A DNA stretch of 64,000 nucleotides from the NCBI RefSeq assembly GCF_018861065.1, contig NZ_JAHKQO010000036.1, positions 769,865-833,864 on the forward strand, in the 5' to 3' direction. The position numbers were made by a program, and so were the translations under genes. This stretch comes from Paraglaciecola arctica. Its GTDB lineage: Bacteria > Pseudomonadota > Gammaproteobacteria > Enterobacterales > Alteromonadaceae. The notes beneath the pieces are model-generated. The model searched no databases. It was given only the letters and a program-made list of their open reading frames with translations, and was not told where the DNA came from. Positions 59,847 to 64,000 of the stretch are shown piece by piece (position 1 is the stretch's first letter; each line of letters begins with the position of its first letter).

Positions 59847-59978
59847 TGGATGACTCCGTTTAAATATCGTTACAGGTAGTAAATTGAACTATCGGATTAC
59901 TCTATGCTTAAAAATTAAATAAATATAATATATAGTTTTTATATTTTTAATAACGTTTAACTATCATTTTGAAATTAT

Positions 59979-60860
59979 ATGAATTTAAAGCGTCTTGAGT
60001 ATTTTTGCCAATTAGCCTTGTTAGGCAACTTTACTCGGGCCGCTCGCACCCTAGGTATAGCACAACCTGCATTAACGGTTGCGATACAAAAGCTCGAACA
60101 AGAAGTTGGCTTAAAACTCATTAATCGGGCCGACAAACATTCGTTATTAACCGCTGAAGGTCGAGTATTATATAAATTGGCTTCGCAACTGCTAAGTCAG
60201 GCCAAACAAGTCGAGTTAGAATTAGAAGAATTACGAGAACTAGAAAGCGGCACGATTCGTTTTGGTGTACCCGCCATGATGGGTTCTTATTATTTCCCGC
60301 AAATATTGACCGAATTTAAGCAAAAGTATCCGAAAATAAAAATTCAATTAGTAGATCAAGGTACAGCTGCGCTAGAAAAAATGTTACTCAATAGCGAACT
60401 GGATTTAGCCTTAGTACGGGGGGATATAGAAAACCCACAGTTACGATACACTGAACTAATAGATGAAGAAATTGTTGCTGGTATGGTTAGCTCTCACCCG
60501 CTAGCAGCTGAAAAAACCATTTCACTTGAACAATTTTGCCAACAACCCTTAGTGCTGTTTCACGAAGGATATTTTTTACGTGAAGTTGTCAGTCAGTATT
60601 CAAAAAAACAACAACTCACTCTCGATGTGCGTATGGAAACCAATCTTATTGAATTGCAAAAATCCTTGGTGCGTAACGGTGTGGGTATTACCACTTGCCT
60701 GTCGCGAATTTTACAAAACGAACAGCAGATGACATCAATACCCTTTGAACCCAAGATCGAATTTAAGTTAAGCCTGGCGTGGAGAAAAAACCATTACCTT
60801 TCTAACGCCAGCAAAGTATTCATGACCTATTTAGATTCAACGGTTGGATCTAGTAGTTAA
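59979..60860 (+). CDS. LysR-family regulator, divergent from gcdH
   Basis: A 293-aa LysR protein with helix-turn-helix at about 15-40 (LALLGNFTRAARTLGIAQPA), a linker helix and an effector domain (about 90-290; GTIRFGVPAMMGSYYFPQIL). By position it probably regulates the gcdH-type gene. The shared 132-bp AT-rich gap should contain its operator; no single site stands out by eye. Confidence 0.9.
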   Translation: MNLKRLEYFCQLALLGNFTRAARTLGIAQPALTVAIQKLEQEVGLKLINRADKHSLLTAEGRVLYKLASQLLSQAKQVELELEELRELESGTIRFGVPAMMGSYYFPQILTEFKQKYPKIKIQLVDQGTAALEKMLLNSELDLALVRGDIENPQLRYTELIDEEIVAGMVSSHPLAAEKTISLEQFCQQPLVLFHEGYFLREVVSQYSKKQQLTLDVRMETNLIELQKSLVRNGVGITTCLSRILQNEQQMTSIPFEPKIEFKLSLAWRKNHYLSNASKVFMTYLDSTVGSSS

Positions 60861-61097
60861 GCAGTAATTCTAAATAACTTAAGCATTCAACCACTTCTTC
60901 TCTAAATATTCACTGTGCCTAGCAGATTGCTTATGCAGCATTATTAATAGTAATAATTTCCCAAAATAAAACTTAATTCATAGGATAGACGTTAATAAAA
61001 AGGCTTTAGGTGATCTGCAAATCAGTAGATTGTCAGTCACAGTATTTCGGTATCAATAAAACGTTCAATAAATTGAGTACAACCAAGGGTTCGCAAA

Positions 61098-62297
61098 ATG
61101 AATTTAGATTTCAGCGCTGAAGAAAAAGAATTTCAACAAGAAGTTCGTCAATTTTTACAGCAAAAATTGCCAAAAAACATCTCGTCAAAAATCAAAAAAG
61201 GACTGCACCTATTAAAAGAAGAATACGTGCAATGGCAACAGATATTGCATAAGCAAGGATGGGCTGGCGTTAACTGGCCCGTTGAACACGGCGGAACCGG
61301 TTGGACTAGCACCCAGAAGTATATTTTTGACAATGAATGTGCCCAAGCTGGTGCCCCTGATGTCATCCCTTTTGGTTTAAAAATGGTTGCCCCTGTTATC
61401 TATACCTTTGGTAATGAAGAACAAAAACAGCGCTTTTTACCTGATATTTTGGCCAGTAAAGTCTGGTGGTGTCAGGGCTATTCAGAAACGGGGGCGGGTT
61501 CTGATCTTGCCGGGCTTAAAACAACAGCAGTCAGAGACGGTGACGAATACATAGTAAACGGCACCAAAACCTGGACCACTTTAGGCCAACATGCCGATTG
61601 GATATTTTGTTTAGTACGCACCGGACCACCTAGTGCTAAAAACCAAGAAGCCATCAGCTTTTTACTGATAAACATGCACGACCCTAAAATTACGGTTTCT
61701 CCGATTATCACTATTGATGGAAGTCATGAAGTCAACGAAGTGCATTTTGATGAAGTTCGCGTTCCTGCCAACAACCTTATTGGTGCTGAAGGTCAAGGTT
61801 GGACATACGCCAAAGTATTGCTAACCCATGAGCGAACCGGTATTGCACGCGTGGCGCCATCTAAAGACCGTCTGATTCAGTTAAAACAATTGGCTGAAAC
61901 CTCTGATGACGGCAATAGCAAACTCATGGACGACCCTATTTTTGCGCAAAAAGTAGCAAACCTAGAAATAGATTTATTAGCACTGGAATACACTGAGTTA
62001 CGCACCCTGTCTGCGATAAGTACCGGTAAAGCCCCTGGACCAGAGTCGTCAATCTTAAAAATTGTGGGTACCCAAATAATCCAAGGCATTGATGAACTAT
62101 ATGTTGAAGCGGCGGCGTACTACTCAATGCCTTATGTGCCACAACAATTCGAAGAGGGATTTGACGGGCAACACATTGGCCCAGATACAGCGGCAAACAG
62201 CGCGTTAACTTTCTTCAATAACCGTAAGACATCCATTTACGGTGGTAGTAACGAAATTCAAACGAACATTATCAGCAAAGCCGTTTTAGGCCTTTAA
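61098..62297 (+). CDS. Acyl-CoA dehydrogenase, PimC-like large subunit
   Basis: A 399-aa acyl-CoA dehydrogenase of the class paired with a second, smaller dehydrogenase (as in pimC/pimD). Motifs: GWAGVNWPVEHGGTGWTSTQ, WCQGYSETGAGSDLAGLKT, VNGTKTWTTLGQHADWIF, LLTHERTGIARV and the C-terminal YGGSNEIQTNIISKAVLGL. Expected to oxidise a medium-chain, branched or dicarboxylic acyl-CoA. Spaced 19 bp from its partner gene; no own regulator is clear. Confidence 0.88.
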   Translation: MNLDFSAEEKEFQQEVRQFLQQKLPKNISSKIKKGLHLLKEEYVQWQQILHKQGWAGVNWPVEHGGTGWTSTQKYIFDNECAQAGAPDVIPFGLKMVAPVIYTFGNEEQKQRFLPDILASKVWWCQGYSETGAGSDLAGLKTTAVRDGDEYIVNGTKTWTTLGQHADWIFCLVRTGPPSAKNQEAISFLLINMHDPKITVSPIITIDGSHEVNEVHFDEVRVPANNLIGAEGQGWTYAKVLLTHERTGIARVAPSKDRLIQLKQLAETSDDGNSKLMDDPIFAQKVANLEIDLLALEYTELRTLSAISTGKAPGPESSILKIVGTQIIQGIDELYVEAAAYYSMPYVPQQFEEGFDGQHIGPDTAANSALTFFNNRKTSIYGGSNEIQTNIISKAVLGL

Positions 62298-62316
62298 TAA
62301 GCATTAGGAATTTACT

Positions 62317-63438
62317 ATGGACTTTTCGTTAAGCAGCGAACAACAAATGATTCAAGATAGTGTATCGAAGTTTATTCTCAATGATTACGATTTTGAAACA
62401 CGTCGAAAAATACTTAAATCAGCAGCAGGATACAGTCAAGATAATTGGAGTTTATTTGCAGAACTCGGTTGGCTAATGTTGCCATTCTCAGAAGAAGATG
62501 GCGGTTTAAGCGGCTCTATGGCTGATCTTGCCCTTGTCATGGAAGAGTTTGGCAAAGGTATAGTAGTCGAACCTTTTATTGCCACGGCTGTGCTAGCCGG
62601 CGGACTAATTGCCGCATCTGGTAATCAACAACAAAAAGACCTGTATTTACCGAAGATTATGGCTGGTGAATTACAAATGGCTTTTGCTTATGCAGAACCA
62701 CAAAGTCGCTACCATTTAAATAATGTCAAATGCAGCGCGACTGAAACTCAAGGTGAGTTTGTCATTAATGGCCATAAGTCAGTGGTACTCAATGGTAATA
62801 ACGCAGAAACCTTAGTAGTGGCAGCGCGCACCTCTGGTGACACCCAAGACAACAATGGCATCAGCCTGTTTTTAGTGGATGCTAATCACCCAAGTGTTAA
62901 ACGCGAAGGTTATACCAATGTAGATGGTCATCAAGCGGCAGATATTTGGTTTGATAACACCCCGACTCTTGAATTGTTAGGTGATCAAGATAACGCCTTG
63001 CCCGCCATAAACAATGTTATCGACAAAGCTACTTTAGCTGTTTGTGCCGAAGCCGTTGGTGCTATGCAAATAGCCAACGAACGCACTTTGGAGTACGCAA
63101 AAACCCGAAAACAATTTGGTTATACCATCGGCTCTTTCCAAGCACTGCAACACCGTATGGTGAATATGTTTATTGAACACCAACAGGCAAAATCAATTTT
63201 GCTAATGGCGGTGTTAAAAATGGATAGCAACGAAGGCGTTGACGCCAAAGCCATATCAGCAGCCAAAAGCCGTATAGGTAAAGCGGCCAATTTAGTGGGT
63301 CGTGAATCAATCCAAATTCACGGTGGCATTGGCATGACAGACGAACTTGATGTAGGTCATATATTTAAACGCTTAACCACTATTCAATATTTGTTTGGTA
63401 GCACTGATAACCATACCAAACGATTTGCTACTGCGTAG
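62317..63438 (+). CDS. Acyl-CoA dehydrogenase, PimD-like small subunit
   Basis: A 373-aa acyl-CoA dehydrogenase-like protein, partner of the preceding gene. It shows GWLMLPFSEEDGGLSGSMAD, MAFAYAEPQSRYHLNNVKC in place of the usual TEPxAGSD motif, VINGHKSVVLNGNNAETLVV, and the C-terminal ESIQIHGGIGMTDELDVGHI, then the HIFKRLTTIQYLFGS block. The altered FAD/substrate motif suggests that activity needs the larger partner. Ends at a strong terminator. Confidence 0.87.
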   Translation: MDFSLSSEQQMIQDSVSKFILNDYDFETRRKILKSAAGYSQDNWSLFAELGWLMLPFSEEDGGLSGSMADLALVMEEFGKGIVVEPFIATAVLAGGLIAASGNQQQKDLYLPKIMAGELQMAFAYAEPQSRYHLNNVKCSATETQGEFVINGHKSVVLNGNNAETLVVAARTSGDTQDNNGISLFLVDANHPSVKREGYTNVDGHQAADIWFDNTPTLELLGDQDNALPAINNVIDKATLAVCAEAVGAMQIANERTLEYAKTRKQFGYTIGSFQALQHRMVNMFIEHQQAKSILLMAVLKMDSNEGVDAKAISAAKSRIGKAANLVGRESIQIHGGIGMTDELDVGHIFKRLTTIQYLFGSTDNHTKRFATA

Positions 63439-63477
63439 TACAGTGGCAAAAATTTAATCCTTAAAATTAACCCATTT

Positions 63478-63523
63478 GTAGGAACTATAGTTAGTACTCA
63501 CACTAGCTATAGTTCCTACTTTT
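63478..63523 (+). terminator. Intrinsic terminator of the paired dehydrogenases
   Basis: GTAGGAACTATAG (63478-63490) and CTATAGTTCCTAC (63507-63519) form a perfect 13-bp stem whose 16-base loop can also fold (TAGT/ACTA). TTTT follows directly. It lies 39 bases after the stop. Confidence 0.8.
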
Positions 63524-63665
63524 AGAATTCCTAACTCAGCACAAATCAACATTTGTTATTTGGCTTTCTACAAAATGCCAAATCCGTAACAACAGCCCTT
63601 ATTAATGCCCTATTAATACCTTATAATTCCGCCCTATTAAAAGCGATGTTAGCAACGAGCAAAAA

Positions 63666-64000
63666 TTGAAAAGTGTAGATGTAATTGTATTAGGTGCCGG
63701 TGCCGCAGGTTTATTTTGTGCCGCGCAATCTGGCAAACGTGGTCGTGATGTAGTGGTTCTCGACCATGCAAAGCGCTTAGGAGGCAAAATTCTAATGTCG
63801 GGTGGTGGCCGCTGTAATTTTACCAACATGTACGCCAGTCACGAAAACTTTTTGTCAGATAACCCACACTTTTGTAAATCAGCCTTAAGCCGCTATACCC
63901 AGTGGGATTTTATTGGTCTGGTGGCCGACTACGGTATTGCCTACCACGAAAAAACTTTGGGCCAGTTATTCTGTGATGACAGCGCCAAAGACATTTTAAA
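63666..64000 (+). CDS. yhiN: YhiN-like NAD(P)/FAD-dependent flavoprotein, N-terminal part
   Basis: A frame open to the right edge, so only about 111 codons are seen. No ATG is available upstream in frame; a TTG at 63666 fits the homologous start. The dinucleotide-binding motif VIVLGAGAAGLFCAAQSGKR is followed by KRLGGKILMSGGGRCNFTNM and CKSALSRYTQWDFI, then EKTLGQLFCDDSAKDI, all diagnostic for the HI0933/YhiN family. The exact reaction is unknown in most bacteria. Confidence 0.9.
   Translation, partial: MKSVDVIVLGAGAAGLFCAAQSGKRGRDVVVLDHAKRLGGKILMSGGGRCNFTNMYASHENFLSDNPHFCKSALSRYTQWDFIGLVADYGIAYHEKTLGQLFCDDSAKDIL

Noticed and set aside
1-64000. tRNA, rRNA, CRISPR, prophage or insertion-sequence content
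   Set aside because: No cloverleaf genes, repeat-spacer arrays, transposase or integrase frames were recognised anywhere in the window.

Overview
The window is a chromosomal segment of a low-GC marine gammaproteobacterium, most likely an Alteromonadaceae member of the Paraglaciecola/Glaciecola/Aliiglaciecola type. This rests on protein character and on the gmk-rpoZ-spoT and hemCDXY neighbourhoods; no rRNA is present for a firm assignment. Genes are tightly packed. I see no tRNA, rRNA, CRISPR array, insertion sequence or integrase.

About 1-28.9 kb is a complete type VI secretion system (T6SS) locus with two main arms. The minus-strand arm, read right to left, is tssA-tssB-tssC-hcp-tagJ-tssE-tssF-tssG-clpV, followed by the start of a large unrecognised protein cut by the left edge. 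The plus-strand arm is vgrG, a DUF4280 PAAR-like spike tip, an FHA protein (tagH), tssJ, tssK, tssL (with an OmpA-like domain), tssM and tagF. A PP2C phosphatase (pppA, minus strand) and a divergent Ser/Thr kinase (ppkA) follow. Gene order resembles the Pseudomonas aeruginosa HSI-I type with threonine-phosphorylation control, but tagQRST is absent. Instead ppkA is translationally coupled to a LysM/NodB-type polysaccharide deacetylase lipoprotein and a TPR lipoprotein, with a convergent LysM/TPR lipoprotein next to them. A short D-x-T-x-I motif occurs three times in the PpkA tail and once at the TssL N-terminus, which suggests a shared phospho-threonine docking code read by the FHA protein.

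About 30-39.4 kb (minus strand) holds a heme operon, hemC-hemD-hemX-hemY, with a class II cyclic-nucleotide phosphodiesterase attached to its 3' end. It is followed by small genes: a GNAT enzyme, an orphan solute-binding protein, DUF2914, a YHS-domain protein, a carboxylesterase and cyaY.

About 39.5-50.2 kb (mostly plus strand) is housekeeping: gmk, rpoZ, spoT, ridA, trmH, recG, rsmJ. A 2.8-kb accessory block (thiol peroxidase-like protein, diguanylate cyclase, SnoaL-like protein) separates trmH from recG. Two coupled small genes follow rsmJ.

About 50.3-54.9 kb holds an HdfR-like LysR regulator and, divergently, a tight trio: a RimK-type ATP-grasp ligase, a GNAT/C39-peptidase fusion and an RMD1 (DUF155) membrane protein whose tail looks frameshifted. 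This is the most system-like set of unknown function outside the T6SS.

About 55-64 kb holds an ECF sigma factor fused to a membrane domain and coupled to an alpha/beta hydrolase, a glycosidase-like lipoprotein, a glutaryl-CoA dehydrogenase with a divergent LysR regulator, a pair of acyl-CoA dehydrogenases, and the start of a YhiN-like flavoprotein cut by the right edge.
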